Part shown: positions 29,837 to 40,558 of the stretch, piece after piece
How the letters are laid out: the number at the start of each line of letters is the position of its first letter
How positions within the stretch are numbered: the stretch's first letter is position 1
Assembly: GCF_030323865.1 (NCBI RefSeq)
Contig: NZ_CP066362.1
Span: forward strand, 3,658,001-3,722,000
Reading direction: 5' to 3'
Length of the DNA: 64,000 bases
From: Pseudarthrobacter defluvii
Lineage (GTDB): Bacteria; Actinomycetota; Actinomycetes; Actinomycetales; Micrococcaceae
Made by a program: the position numbers and the translations under genes
Notes under the pieces: generated by a model
Databases searched by the model: none
The model's input: only the letters and a program-made list of their open reading frames with translations
What the model was told of the DNA's origin: nothing

Positions 29837-30711
29837 GCGCCGCAGAACTTTCCGGAAAGCCCTTGGCCGGTTTGTTCCAACAGAAGGTCCAGGACCAGGT
29901 CCGGTCGCTTGAACTGGACGGCGTCCGCCCGCTCGTGGCGGTGGTCATGGCCACCGCCGATGAGTCAACGCGCTGGTACGTCCGTTCCATCGAGCGGGCA
30001 GCGGAGCGCGCAGGAGTCGGCTGCCGGATCGTCGACCTGGGCCATGATGCAACGGAACCAGTGCTGGCCAACGTCCTGCGGGACCTGAGCGCTGAACCGT
30101 CCGTAAACGGCATCATCCTGCAAACCCCGCTGCCGGCGGGGGTCCGGACCGACAACCTCGTGGGCCTCATCGCTCCGGAAAAGGACATTGACGGTGCCAA
30201 TCCCCTCAGCCTGGGACGCCTGGCCGTCGGTCAGCCGGCCTTTGCTCCCGCTACCGCCCGTTCCGTCGTCGAAATCCTGGACCACTACCAGGTTCCCGTC
30301 ACGGGCAAGGGCGTGGTGGTGGTGGGGCGGTCCGCCGTTGTGGGCAAGCCGCTGTCCCTCCTCCTGTTGGCACGGGACGCCGCGGTAACGGTCTGCCATT
30401 CGAGGTCGGGCCCGCTGGAGCGCTACACGAAGGATGCCGACGTGGTGGTGGTCGCAGCCGGCCGCGCCGGGCTGCTGACCGGCCGCCATGTCTCCTCCCG
30501 GACCGTAGTGGTCGACGTCGGCACGAATGTCCTTGCCGACGGCTCGCTGGTGGGTGATGTGGACAAAGCCAGCGTCACCGGGACCGCAGCGGGGCTCACT
30601 CCCGTTCCCGGCGGCGTCGGCTCCGTGACCACCGCGCTGCTGCTCCTGCATACAGTGGAGGCCGCACGCCGTCAAGCGTCTTCCATGCCACTGCCGGCCG
30701 AAGCGCGGTAG
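29833..30711 (+). CDS. folD: Bifunctional methylene-THF dehydrogenase/methenyl-THF cyclohydrolase
   Basis: 292 residues, TTG/ATG overlap with fchA. FolD signatures: VNGIILQTPLPAGV, PEKDIDGANPLSLGRL and the Rossmann segment GKGVVVVGRSAVVGKPLSLL, ending TPVPGGVGSVTTALLL. Oxidises 5,10-methylene-THF with NADP to 10-formyl-THF for PurU. Close neighbours suggest a catabolic paralogue rather than the only folD of the cell. Confidence 0.95.
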   Translation: MSAAELSGKPLAGLFQQKVQDQVRSLELDGVRPLVAVVMATADESTRWYVRSIERAAERAGVGCRIVDLGHDATEPVLANVLRDLSAEPSVNGIILQTPLPAGVRTDNLVGLIAPEKDIDGANPLSLGRLAVGQPAFAPATARSVVEILDHYQVPVTGKGVVVVGRSAVVGKPLSLLLLARDAAVTVCHSRSGPLERYTKDADVVVVAAGRAGLLTGRHVSSRTVVVDVGTNVLADGSLVGDVDKASVTGTAAGLTPVPGGVGSVTTALLLLHTVEAARRQASSMPLPAEAR

Positions 30712-30765
30712 GCCCAGGTACTGGAGGCCGCTGGCTAGGGAAAGCACAGCGTCAACAACGGGTGT

Positions 30766-30847
30766 CCCGTTTTTCGTAAAAGGTGCTTCGGTGGGCCTAA
30801 GACCTGGGGAGGTATTCCCCATCGAAGCACCGTTTTCGGAAAACGGG
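30766..30847. repeat. Long imperfect inverted repeat (hairpin or MITE-like element)
   Basis: Arms of 30 nt (30766-30795 and 30818-30847) match at 26 positions around a 22-nt loop. The outer ends read CCCGTTTT and AAAACGGG. It follows the folD stop by 54 nt, so it may be the operon's terminator, or a small non-autonomous transposable element. Confidence 0.65.
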
Positions 30848-30920
30848 GCCCCGTAACGGGTGGTGCCTTCGGCGTGCCCGGGATTACCAGCCAGTACGCC
30901 TACATACTCCGTGTTTCTCG

Positions 30921-30959
30921 GGTCACACTCTTGACATTGAGTGTGACCCAGCGCACGAT
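30921..30959 (+). promoter_or_regulatory. Promoter whose -35 box is enclosed in a perfect inverted repeat
   Basis: GGTCACACTC (30921-30930) and GAGTGTGACC (30939-30948) are exact complements; the 8-nt centre TTGACATT contains the -35 hexamer TTGACA. CACGAT follows at 17-bp spacing (30954-30959). A dimeric regulator bound here would cover the -35 box. It drives the MFS transporter gene at 31319. Confidence 0.65.
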
Positions 30960-30962
30960 TTT

Positions 30963-30986
30963 GTTGCATAAAGCGAACGTTGTTGA
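30963..30986 (+). promoter_or_regulatory. Betaine-regulon motif, copy 1 (MFS transporter)
   Basis: GTTGCATAAAG...GTTGA with the second half-site 19 bp after the first, 3 bp downstream of the -10 box. Matches the copies at 32871-32894, 39849-39872 and 49256-49279. Confidence 0.55.
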
Positions 30987-31170
30987 TCATCACGGAACGA
31001 AATTCGCCCGGACATGCTCCCCTCGTCCCCGGACACCACCCGGGCCGGCCTGGGGAACAGACGAACGAGTCCACGATGGCCGATCCATAAGGGGCCCTTG
31101 CCCGCGCATCGGCCGCACAAACATTGCCAGCATCCATGCGGCAGCGCTAAGTCACAGAAGGAATCTGTTT

Positions 31171-31296
31171 ATGACTATCAAAGGTGGCAGCACCATCGAT
31201 CAACGCAGCGCGGAGCGCCGGAACCTGGGGGCGACACCGGAGTCTGTCCCTGCGTCCACAAAACGGCACTCTGGCACCTTCAGCGGTTTGCGCTGA
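31171..31296 (+). CDS. 41-codon leader frame before the MFS transporter
   Basis: ATG 31171 has AGAAGGAA at proper spacing and the frame stops 22 nt before the transporter start. The peptide (MTIKGGSTIDQRSAERRNLG and a Ser/Thr/Arg-rich tail) has no signal or known motif. It could be a translated regulatory leader or simply a real small protein; coding evidence beyond the ribosome binding site is weak. Confidence 0.3.
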   Translation: MTIKGGSTIDQRSAERRNLGATPESVPASTKRHSGTFSGLR

Positions 31297-31318
31297 AGCC
31301 GGAAGGGAACGAATCTCA

Positions 31319-32731
31319 ATGATCAATCCGACCAAGACGACGGCAACCGTCGACACCTCCTCATCAAAAGAGACCAGCTCCAGGTTCAAACGCCGCTTCA
31401 TGGTGCGGCTTGTTGCGGTCTTCATCGGCGGGATGTTCCTCGACGGTTACATCCTGGGAATCATCGGCCCCGTCACCGGACCCATGCGGTCAGATCTCCA
31501 GCTCGACGCACTGTCGCTGGGCATGATCGCCGCAGGCCCCCTCGCAGGTATCTTCATCGGCTCCCCGCTGGCCGGCTGGGCTACTGACAAGTTTGGACGC
31601 AAGCCCATGTTCCTCGTGGACATGGGCCTGTTCCTGGTCGCCTCAGCGGCCCAGTTCTTCGTAACCTCCGGAGACGGCGCCGTGATCCAGCTGGCGCTCA
31701 TCCGGTTCCTGATGGGCGTCGCGATCGGCGGCGAGTACTCAATCGGCGGCCCACTGCTGTCAGAGTTCTCCCCTCCAAAGCTCCGCGGGCGGCTGCTCGG
31801 GCTGACCCTGATCGCCTGGTACGTCGGTTTCATGATGGCATTTATCATTGGCACGCTCCTGCACGACGCCGGCACCCCCTGGCGCCTTGTCATCGGCACG
31901 AGCACGATTCTCGCCTTCGTCCTGTTCCTCGCACGCATAGGCCTCCCCGAATCGCCGAGTTGGCTCATCACGAAGGGACGGCGTGAGGAAGCACTCGCAA
32001 TCGCACACAAATACGTGGAATCGCCCCAGATGCACAACAGCATCACCGAAGAAATCGACCTGAGGATGATCCAGGAAGCCCAGGCCGCGCAGGGCAGGAC
32101 CAAAATCAAGAGCGCCTCGGTTGGAATGCTGTTCTCGAAGCAGAACTGGCGCACCACCCTCTTCACCTCGGGTTTTTGGTTCTGCGCTGTCACGCCGTAC
32201 TTCGCGATCGCGACCTTCGCCGATGACGTGCTCACCCAGTTTGGCTTCGGCGGCGGCTGGGCCGGTGGAGTCGGGCTCTCCGCACTTGCCACCGCGGGTG
32301 TTGTCACCACCGTGCTTCTGATTGACAAGCTGGGCCGCCGGATCCTCACCGTGCCCGGACAGTGGCTCTGCGCAGGCATCCTACTGGTCATCGGCGTCTG
32401 GGCGGACGCACCAGCCATCCTCGTGCTCGCCCTGTTTCTCGCCTTCTCCTTCTTCAACGCCGGCTACACCACGTTGACCCAGGTCTATCCGGCCGAGCTG
32501 TTCCCCGGCCACCTGCGGGGCATCGGCATGGGCTTCTCGGCGGCTTTCAGCCGCATCGGAGCCGCACTCGGGACGTTCGCCCTGCCGTGGGCGATCAGCA
32601 ACATCGGCATGGGCCCGAGCATGGTTGTAGCCGCCGCCGTCGCCCTACTCGGCGCAATCCTCTCGCAATGGCTCGCGCCTGAGACAAAGGGACGTACCCT
32701 CGCCGAAATCTCAGCAGACGTCACCCACTGA
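31319..32731 (+). CDS. MFS transporter, metabolite:H+ symporter type
   Basis: 470 residues from ATG 31319 (MINPTKTTATVDTSSSKETS); an upstream in-frame ATG at 31184 would overlap the leader frame. Twelve membrane segments, sugar-porter/metabolite-symporter signatures: DGYILGIIGPV in TM1, GWATDKFGRKPMF in loop 2-3, YPAELFPGHLRGIGMG in loop 10-11 and PETKGRTLAEI after TM12. Placed between dmg and its paralogue and sharing their motif, it probably imports a betaine-pathway substrate; this is inferred from context only. Confidence 0.9.
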   Translation: MINPTKTTATVDTSSSKETSSRFKRRFMVRLVAVFIGGMFLDGYILGIIGPVTGPMRSDLQLDALSLGMIAAGPLAGIFIGSPLAGWATDKFGRKPMFLVDMGLFLVASAAQFFVTSGDGAVIQLALIRFLMGVAIGGEYSIGGPLLSEFSPPKLRGRLLGLTLIAWYVGFMMAFIIGTLLHDAGTPWRLVIGTSTILAFVLFLARIGLPESPSWLITKGRREEALAIAHKYVESPQMHNSITEEIDLRMIQEAQAAQGRTKIKSASVGMLFSKQNWRTTLFTSGFWFCAVTPYFAIATFADDVLTQFGFGGGWAGGVGLSALATAGVVTTVLLIDKLGRRILTVPGQWLCAGILLVIGVWADAPAILVLALFLAFSFFNAGYTTLTQVYPAELFPGHLRGIGMGFSAAFSRIGAALGTFALPWAISNIGMGPSMVVAAAVALLGAILSQWLAPETKGRTLAEISADVTH

Positions 32732-32754
32732 CACCGGGACTGCACAGTAACTAC

Positions 32755-32790
32755 AAGAGGCCCCCGCCGCACCAGCGGCGGGGGCCTCTT
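32755..32790 (+). terminator. Hairpin terminator after the MFS transporter
   Basis: AAGAGGCCCCCGCCGC (32755-32770) and its exact complement (32775-32790) with the loop ACCA. Very stable 16-bp stem; the T-run is short. Confidence 0.85.
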
Positions 32791-32841
32791 CGTCACCTCC
32801 CGACACAGCGCCCCGGACCCCCGCAACAAAGCAGAAAACCC

Positions 32842-35469
<2,628 letters not shown>

Positions 35470-35486
35470 CCTGCTCCCACCGCACC

Positions 35487-35531
35487 AGGTGGTTGGGCCT
35501 GCTTGAGACCGGCAGGCCCAACCACCTTTTT
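35487..35531 (+). terminator. Rho-independent terminator of the second dmg paralogue
   Basis: AGGTGGTTGGGCCTGC (35487-35502) pairs perfectly with 35512-35527 and is followed by TTTTT. Confidence 0.93.
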
Positions 35532-35563
35532 GTTGCCCGGGGAACGCGCACTGCGGCAACGAA

Positions 35564-35606
35564 AAAGGAGCCAGTCCCAAGGTTGGTCCTTGGGACTGGC
35601 TCCTTT
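35564..35606 (-). terminator. Rho-independent terminator of fdhA
   Basis: Perfect 19-bp stem (35564-35582 with 35588-35606), 5-nt loop. The A-run at 35562-35566 gives the U-run on the minus strand, so it ends the fdhA transcript. Confidence 0.93.
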
Positions 35607-35632
35607 GCCCTTCAGAAACCGGGCTCCGGGTA

Positions 35633-36847
35633 TCAGTTGTTGAGGTAGCCGTTCGGGTCCAGGACATACTTGGTGGCAGCGCCGGCGTCGAACTCCGCGT
35701 ACCCGCGCGGGGCGTCGTCGAGCGAAATGGCCTGTGCATTGACCGCCTTGGCGATCTGGATCCTGTCATGCAGGATCGCCATCATCAGCTGCCGGTTGTA
35801 CTTCATCACCGGGCACTGGCCCGTGGTGAAGGACAGGGACTTGGCCCAGCCGGTACCCAGGGACAGGGACAGGCTTCCTTTCCTGGCTGCCTCGTCCGCG
35901 GCCCCCGGATCGCCCGTGACGTAGAGGCCGGGAATGCCGACGGAGCCGCCGGCGGTGGTGAGGTCCATCAGCGAGTTGAGCACCGTGGCCGGTGCTTCCT
36001 GGGCGCCGTGGCCGTGTCCGCGGGCCTCGAAACCGACCGCGTCGATGCCGGAGTCGACCTCCCGGACACCGAGGATCTGCTCGATCTGGTCTGCGGGGTC
36101 GCCGTTGGCCACATTGACGGTTTCGCAGCCGAAGGAGCGGGCCCGGGCCAGGCGGTCTTCGTTGAGGTCGCCCACGATGACCACCGCGGCTCCCAGCAGC
36201 TGCGCACTGGCCGCTGCGGCAAGGCCTACGGGACCGGCTCCGGCAACGTAAACGGTGGACCCGACGCCGACGCCCGCCGTCACGGCGCCATGGAAGCCGG
36301 TGGGCAGGATGTCCGAAAGCATGGTCAGGTCCATGATCTTCTCCAGCGCCTGGTCGCGGTCCGGGAACCGCAACAGGTTCCAGTCCGCGTACGGAACCAG
36401 GACGTACTCCGCCTGTCCACCGACCCAGCCGCCCATGTCCACATAGCCGTAGGCAGAGCCGGGACGGTCCGGGTTCACGTTCAGGCAGATTCCGGTCTTG
36501 CGCTCTTTGCAGTTCCGGCAGCGGCCGCAGGAGATGTTGAAGGGGACCGAGACGATGTCCCCGACCTTGATGAACTCGACGTCGGGCCCGGTTTCGATGA
36601 CTTCGCCTGTGATCTCATGCCCCAGGACGAGGCCGGCGGGGGCGGTGGTGCGGCCGCGGACCATGTGCTGGTCGGACCCGCAGATGTTGGTGCTCACGGT
36701 GCGGAGGATGACACCGTGCGGGACGTTCCGGCCGACGTTGGCGGGATTGACGCCGGGGCCGGCTTTCAGTTCAAACGAGGGATACGGGGTGTCGATGACC
36801 TCGACGACTCCGGGCTCCTTGTACGCAACAGCTTTGTTACCTGACAT
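35633..36847 (-). CDS. fdhA: Glutathione-independent formaldehyde dehydrogenase
   Basis: 404 residues from ATG 36847; the ATG two codons earlier is too near the GGAG. A zinc-dependent medium-chain dehydrogenase: NICGSDQHMVRGRT and GHEITGE for the catalytic zinc, CGRCRNCKERKTGIC for the structural zinc and VYVAGAGPVGLAAAASAQ for NAD. The long form with SAYGYVDMGGWVGGQAEYV is that of Pseudomonas-type dismutating formaldehyde dehydrogenase. It removes the formaldehyde released by betaine demethylation next door. Confidence 0.95.
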   Translation of the reverse strand: MSGNKAVAYKEPGVVEVIDTPYPSFELKAGPGVNPANVGRNVPHGVILRTVSTNICGSDQHMVRGRTTAPAGLVLGHEITGEVIETGPDVEFIKVGDIVSVPFNISCGRCRNCKERKTGICLNVNPDRPGSAYGYVDMGGWVGGQAEYVLVPYADWNLLRFPDRDQALEKIMDLTMLSDILPTGFHGAVTAGVGVGSTVYVAGAGPVGLAAAASAQLLGAAVVIVGDLNEDRLARARSFGCETVNVANGDPADQIEQILGVREVDSGIDAVGFEARGHGHGAQEAPATVLNSLMDLTTAGGSVGIPGLYVTGDPGAADEAARKGSLSLSLGTGWAKSLSFTTGQCPVMKYNRQLMMAILHDRIQIAKAVNAQAISLDDAPRGYAEFDAGAATKYVLDPNGYLNN

Positions 36848-36880
36848 GGGCATGGCTCCTATCGTTGATGTTCACTTGCC

Positions 36881-36916
36881 ACGGAAGGCCTGACGCTGGT
36901 GCATCAGACCTTCCGT
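36881..36916 (-). terminator. Hairpin between gbcB and fdhA
   Basis: ACGGAAGGcCTGA (36881-36893) pairs with TCAGaCCTTCCGT (36904-36916) apart from a central C/A mismatch. It lies in the 137-nt gap on the minus strand and may weaken read-through from gbcAB into fdhA. Confidence 0.45.
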
Positions 36917-36984
36917 GTGGTTCTACTTTTCACTTGCGGTGAAACTTTGGGGCGGCGCCGGGCGCCGGCCACTCCGGGGAACGG

Positions 36985-38391
36985 CTAGGCGTCGATCACC
37001 ATGTCGGTGCGCGCCGTGGAGCAGCAGGGAAGGAACTTGCCGGCATCGATTTCCCGTTTCCGGATTCCGCCCTGGTGGTTCATGTCGATCTCCCCGGACA
37101 GCTTGACCACCTTGCAGGAGCCACACATGCCTTCCTTGCAGTTGGCGCCGATCCGGACACCCGCACGCTGCGCCACCTCCAGGATGTGCTCCTCCGGGTC
37201 GATCCGCACATTGATCCCGGTGCGCATGAAGGACAGGGTGAGGCTGCCGGTTCCCACGGTGTCGAAGCCAGAGGCATCGGGGACCTGCGCCTCCGGGGCC
37301 GCAGCCGGGGTGCCGCCGGCGGGAGCTTCAGGGGTGGCGGCTTCCAGAGCCAGTCCCGTGGCCTGCAGGGTTCCTTCCTCGTCGTAGCCGGGCTCGTAGA
37401 TCCCGAACGCTGCCGGCTGGCCTTCGAAGTAGTCCTCCGCGGACTCCGCGATTTCCTCAGCGATCTCCCCGGCGATGTCCGCCGCCAGCGCGAGCTCGGC
37501 CTGGTATTCAAGGAGGGTCTGCCGGTCGCCGGAGAAGAACTCCATGTAAATGGAGGTATCGTCGACGCCCACTCTCCTGAGCAGCTCGGTGGCAGTGTTC
37601 AGGTACCCCTCGGGTCCGCAGGCGTAGACCTGCCGGCCGTTGGCGTCGGGCGCCACCTCATCGATCATGGCTGAGGTCAGCCGTCCGCTGAAGCCTTCCC
37701 AGTCCTCGGGCCGGCCGCGGTCACCCAGGGCGTAGAAGACCTTGATGCGCGAGTCCACGGAAGCGATGTAGGCCAGCTCCCGGTGGAAGGCAAAGCCGCC
37801 GGCTTCCGCGCCGTGGTAAAGCACCACCACGTTGGCGGTTCCCGGCAGGCAGTGGATGGTCCGCAGCATTGACATGATGGGGGTGATCCCGGCGCCGGCG
37901 GCCAGGAAGAGGTACCGGGCGCGCCGGTCGGCATCAGGCAGGTGGAACGCCCCCACGGGTCCCAGCATGTCCAGGACGGTGCCGGGCCTGACATTCTGGT
38001 GCACCCAGGGTGAAACCAGTCCGCCGGCGTCCTTCTTGACGGTGACGCTGAAGGTCCACGGCTCCGTGGGCGAACTGGACAGCGAGTAGCTGCGGTCCAC
38101 GGGCTCCTGGTCCTCGCCGTTCACGGGGAAGGCGATGTTGACGTACTGCCCGGCACGGAACGCGAGAGGCGCACCGTCGGTGCGGCGGAACACGAACGTC
38201 ATCATGCCGCCTGCCTCGGGGATGGTCTCGACGCATTCGGCCATGAATTCCTGCGGATGCCACGGGCCCAGGGCCTTGGCTGCGCTGGCGGGTCCTTCGA
38301 TGCTGCCCATGACCCGGTTCCACGGCATTTCAAGGCCGCGGATGCGCTGCGGTTCCTGGACGGGCGTCTCAGTCAGGGCAACGTCAATCAT
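36985..38391 (-). CDS. gbcB: Glycine betaine monooxygenase, reductase component
   Basis: 468 residues from ATG 38391, whose ATGA overlaps the gbcA stop. FAD-binding motif VDRSYSLSSSP near 105, NAD-binding AAGAGITPIMSMLRT near 165 and CGPEGYLN near 255, then an Ala/Pro/Glu-rich linker and a C-terminal plant-type 2Fe-2S ferredoxin (NCKEGMCGSCKVVKL with a later CC). Passes electrons from NAD(P)H to the Rieske oxygenase. The linker of some 100 residues is longer than usual. Confidence 0.92.
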   Translation of the reverse strand: MIDVALTETPVQEPQRIRGLEMPWNRVMGSIEGPASAAKALGPWHPQEFMAECVETIPEAGGMMTFVFRRTDGAPLAFRAGQYVNIAFPVNGEDQEPVDRSYSLSSSPTEPWTFSVTVKKDAGGLVSPWVHQNVRPGTVLDMLGPVGAFHLPDADRRARYLFLAAGAGITPIMSMLRTIHCLPGTANVVVLYHGAEAGGFAFHRELAYIASVDSRIKVFYALGDRGRPEDWEGFSGRLTSAMIDEVAPDANGRQVYACGPEGYLNTATELLRRVGVDDTSIYMEFFSGDRQTLLEYQAELALAADIAGEIAEEIAESAEDYFEGQPAAFGIYEPGYDEEGTLQATGLALEAATPEAPAGGTPAAAPEAQVPDASGFDTVGTGSLTLSFMRTGINVRIDPEEHILEVAQRAGVRIGANCKEGMCGSCKVVKLSGEIDMNHQGGIRKREIDAGKFLPCCSTARTDMVIDA

Positions 38392-39692
38392 GCCAAGTGC
38401 TCCTGCACCCGCTGGACGTACCAGTTGATGAAGGCCTCCACCTGGTATTCGCTCTTCATGTAGGGGCCGGGCTCGTAGGCGGGGCTGGCGGCACCCTGCT
38501 GGCACAGCTCAACGAATGCCTTGTCCTGGATGTTGGTCTGCTTCCAGGTGTAGGTCAGCTTGTCGAGGTCGTAGTCGACGCCTTCCTCGGCGTCGTCGGC
38601 CACCAGCCAGGTGGTGCGGACCAAGGACTGGTGCTCGTTGATGGGGAAGACGCCGAAGGTGATGACGTGGTCGCCCAGGAAGTGGAACCAGCTGTTGGGC
38701 TGCAGGTGCATGGAGCAGCGGCCCAGCCGGAAGTCCGGCAGGTCGCCGAGCAGCTTCTTGGAGAGCCTGCGGCCGTCGGCCGAGAACGATTCGCCTTCGC
38801 CGTCCAGGGATTCCCGGGAAATCCGGATGCCGGCAATGCGGGTATCGAGTTCCTCGACCACCTCGTAGGGCAGGCCGTAGCGGCGGCACCGCTCCTCGAG
38901 GGAGGACTGGGCTTGCTTGTTGCGGTCCCAGACCTCTTCGAGGTGGGTCGGGATCAGGCCCTCGGTGAGGCCCCAGGTGGGGAACAGCGAGCAGGCGAGT
39001 TCCGGGTGCCCGTCACAGTGGTAGCACTCACGGTTGTTTTCCATGACGAGCTTCCAGTTGCCCTCTTCAATGATGTTCTGCTGGTAGGCAATCTTCGTCT
39101 TGGACAGGTCATGGGGTGCCAGGTAGGGCTCGAAGATCTTGGCGGTCTCGTCGAAGTCCGCGGGCGGAACGTCTGCGATGCAGACGAAGATGAGTCCGGC
39201 GACCTCGCGGCTGTGGGCGCGCTTGAGCGCGAAGCAGTTCTTGTCGAACTTTGCTTCGCCGGGGGCGGAGGCATGGATGAGGTTGCCCTCGGGAGAGTAG
39301 GTCCAGGAGTGGTAGCCGCAGACCAGGTTTCCGGTGGAACCGGCAGCTTCGGTCAGGACACGTGCACCGCGGTGGCGGCAGACGTTGTGCAGGACGTTGA
39401 CCTCGCCCTCATCGGTGCGGAGCACGATCAGGGAGTAGGGGCCGTAGTCCACCGTGATGTAGTCGCCCGGCTCCGGAAGCTCGGCAACGCTGCCGGCAAA
39501 GATCCAGTGCTGGCCGAAGATGGCCTCCATGTCGAGCTTGAAGATCGTCGGGTCGGTGTAGAAGGGGGCATCGAGGGAGTAGCCGGTGCGCCGCAGGGCG
39601 AACAACTCCGTAATCTCAGCCAGTTGTTCGGCAGGCAATGTCGACGCGAGCTTTCCGCGTGCGCTGAGGGGCGCGTTCACTGAGGTGGTCAT
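38388..39692 (-). CDS. gbcA: Glycine betaine monooxygenase, Rieske oxygenase component
   Basis: 434 residues. Rieske 2Fe-2S ligands C105-x-H107 (NVCRHRGARVL) and C125-x2-H128 (LVCGYHSWTY). Mononuclear iron site in MENNRECYHCDGHPELACS around 217-235. The pairing with a ferredoxin reductase, a linked formaldehyde dehydrogenase and dimethylglycine oxidases supports the GbcA assignment: glycine betaine to dimethylglycine plus formaldehyde. A stachydrine or carnitine demethylase of the same family is the alternative. Confidence 0.9.
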   Translation of the reverse strand: MTTSVNAPLSARGKLASTLPAEQLAEITELFALRRTGYSLDAPFYTDPTIFKLDMEAIFGQHWIFAGSVAELPEPGDYITVDYGPYSLIVLRTDEGEVNVLHNVCRHRGARVLTEAAGSTGNLVCGYHSWTYSPEGNLIHASAPGEAKFDKNCFALKRAHSREVAGLIFVCIADVPPADFDETAKIFEPYLAPHDLSKTKIAYQQNIIEEGNWKLVMENNRECYHCDGHPELACSLFPTWGLTEGLIPTHLEEVWDRNKQAQSSLEERCRRYGLPYEVVEELDTRIAGIRISRESLDGEGESFSADGRRLSKKLLGDLPDFRLGRCSMHLQPNSWFHFLGDHVITFGVFPINEHQSLVRTTWLVADDAEEGVDYDLDKLTYTWKQTNIQDKAFVELCQQGAASPAYEPGPYMKSEYQVEAFINWYVQRVQEHLA

Positions 39693-40072
39693 GTGTTTCC
39701 TCCCGATCGGGCTGGATATTGAGCGTATTGAAGTGATTACGGAGCAGATGGGCCACCGCGAAGTGCCCGGGACGTTCTGTTCGTGAATGTGGGGAGGTCC
39801 ATCAGCAACAGAAGCGATGACTCCAGGGGAAGCCTGGAAGCATCCAACGCAACAGCGATCACCATATGCAACAGTGTGACTCCTGCCACGCGCACTGTCA
39901 ATGAATTTCAGATATGACGAACAAGTACGGAATGTGGCGTCCGAAGCGTGGTGCCCGCAGGCCCTTCCAAGTCAGCTGCAGCCCTGAAACTTGGGGATTG
40001 GCGAAGGTCCATGGTGTCTGTCCCGGGCCTACCTCTTGCAGCTGCTGCCTACCAAAATGTTTGGCTGTTGGA
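39693..40072. other. 380-bp intergenic region upstream of gbcA
   Basis: Holds the gbcA promoter and operator at 39849-39901 and a leader of about 170 nt. No gene or other element seen in the remaining stretch. Confidence 0.6.
39849..39901 (-). promoter_or_regulatory. gbcA promoter and betaine-regulon motif, copy 3
   Basis: On the minus strand: TTGACA (39896-39901), 17-bp spacer, CACACT (39873-39878), then GTTGCATATGGTGAT...GTTGC (39849-39872) with 19-bp period. The -10-plus-motif block is nearly the same as that of the second dmg paralogue. Confidence 0.65.
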
Positions 40073-40291
40073 ATGGCTGATGACGAGGTGTCCAAGAACG
40101 TTCCGGAAGACGAGCACCTGCGGCAGGACGTCGCACCTGAACCTGAGAGAGCAGCCCCGGACCCGCAGAAGGACCAGTTCGCGCCGGGCCAGACCAATGC
40201 CGGGCAGCAGGTGTCCGGGTTGGCCTCCGCCAGCGGCTACGGCAAAGACCTGGATCCGGAGGCCGGGCCTGACGGCAACAACCCTGCGTAG
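40073..40291 (+). CDS. Small acidic hydrophilic hypothetical protein
   Basis: 72 residues from ATG 40073 (MADDEVSKNVPEDEHLRQDV). Rich in Asp, Glu, Pro, Gln and Gly, without hydrophobic core; probably disordered. The ribosome binding site is weak. Marks the left edge of the accessory island. Confidence 0.5.
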   Translation: MADDEVSKNVPEDEHLRQDVAPEPERAAPDPQKDQFAPGQTNAGQQVSGLASASGYGKDLDPEAGPDGNNPA

Positions 40292-40329
40292 GCCCCGGGC
40301 CCCTGCCCACCCAACCAAAAACGGTAATA

Positions 40330-40545
40330 CTGGAACAGTCCTTGAGCCGGCGTGACCCAGCCAAAAACTGACGTACCAGGCGGAACTGTCTTCCCGACGA
40401 TCTGTCCGCCGGCTCAAGGTCCGTTAAAAGGGGTGTCGAGCCAGGCGGACATGACCTCATAGGAGCCTGATACGACCAGTCCCGTTACCGTTTTGTCTGC
40501 CCACCTGGCCCGCGCCCGATCGATCAGCATTCGACGCGACTGAGG
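40330..40545 (+). ncRNA. Candidate IS110 bridge-RNA region upstream of the transposase
   Basis: The 267 bp before the transposase code for nothing but can fold. A 13-bp perfect inverted repeat (CCTTGAGCCGGCG at 40340-40352 with 40407-40419) encloses about 54 nt, within which GGCGGA (40379-40384) pairs with TCCGCC (40405-40410) as a competing stem. IS110-group elements are known to encode a structured bridge RNA in this position. Exact ends are not determined. Confidence 0.35.
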
Positions 40546-40558
40546 GGCAATTTCCATC

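Larger units (their letters stand above)
30712..31170. other. 459-bp non-coding region with long hairpin, promoter and operators
   Basis: Downstream of folD. Holds the 82-bp inverted repeat at 30766-30847, the promoter with an inverted repeat around its -35 box at 30921-30959 and the shared betaine motif at 30963-30986. The last 180 bp before the 41-codon leader frame show nothing recognisable. Confidence 0.7.
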
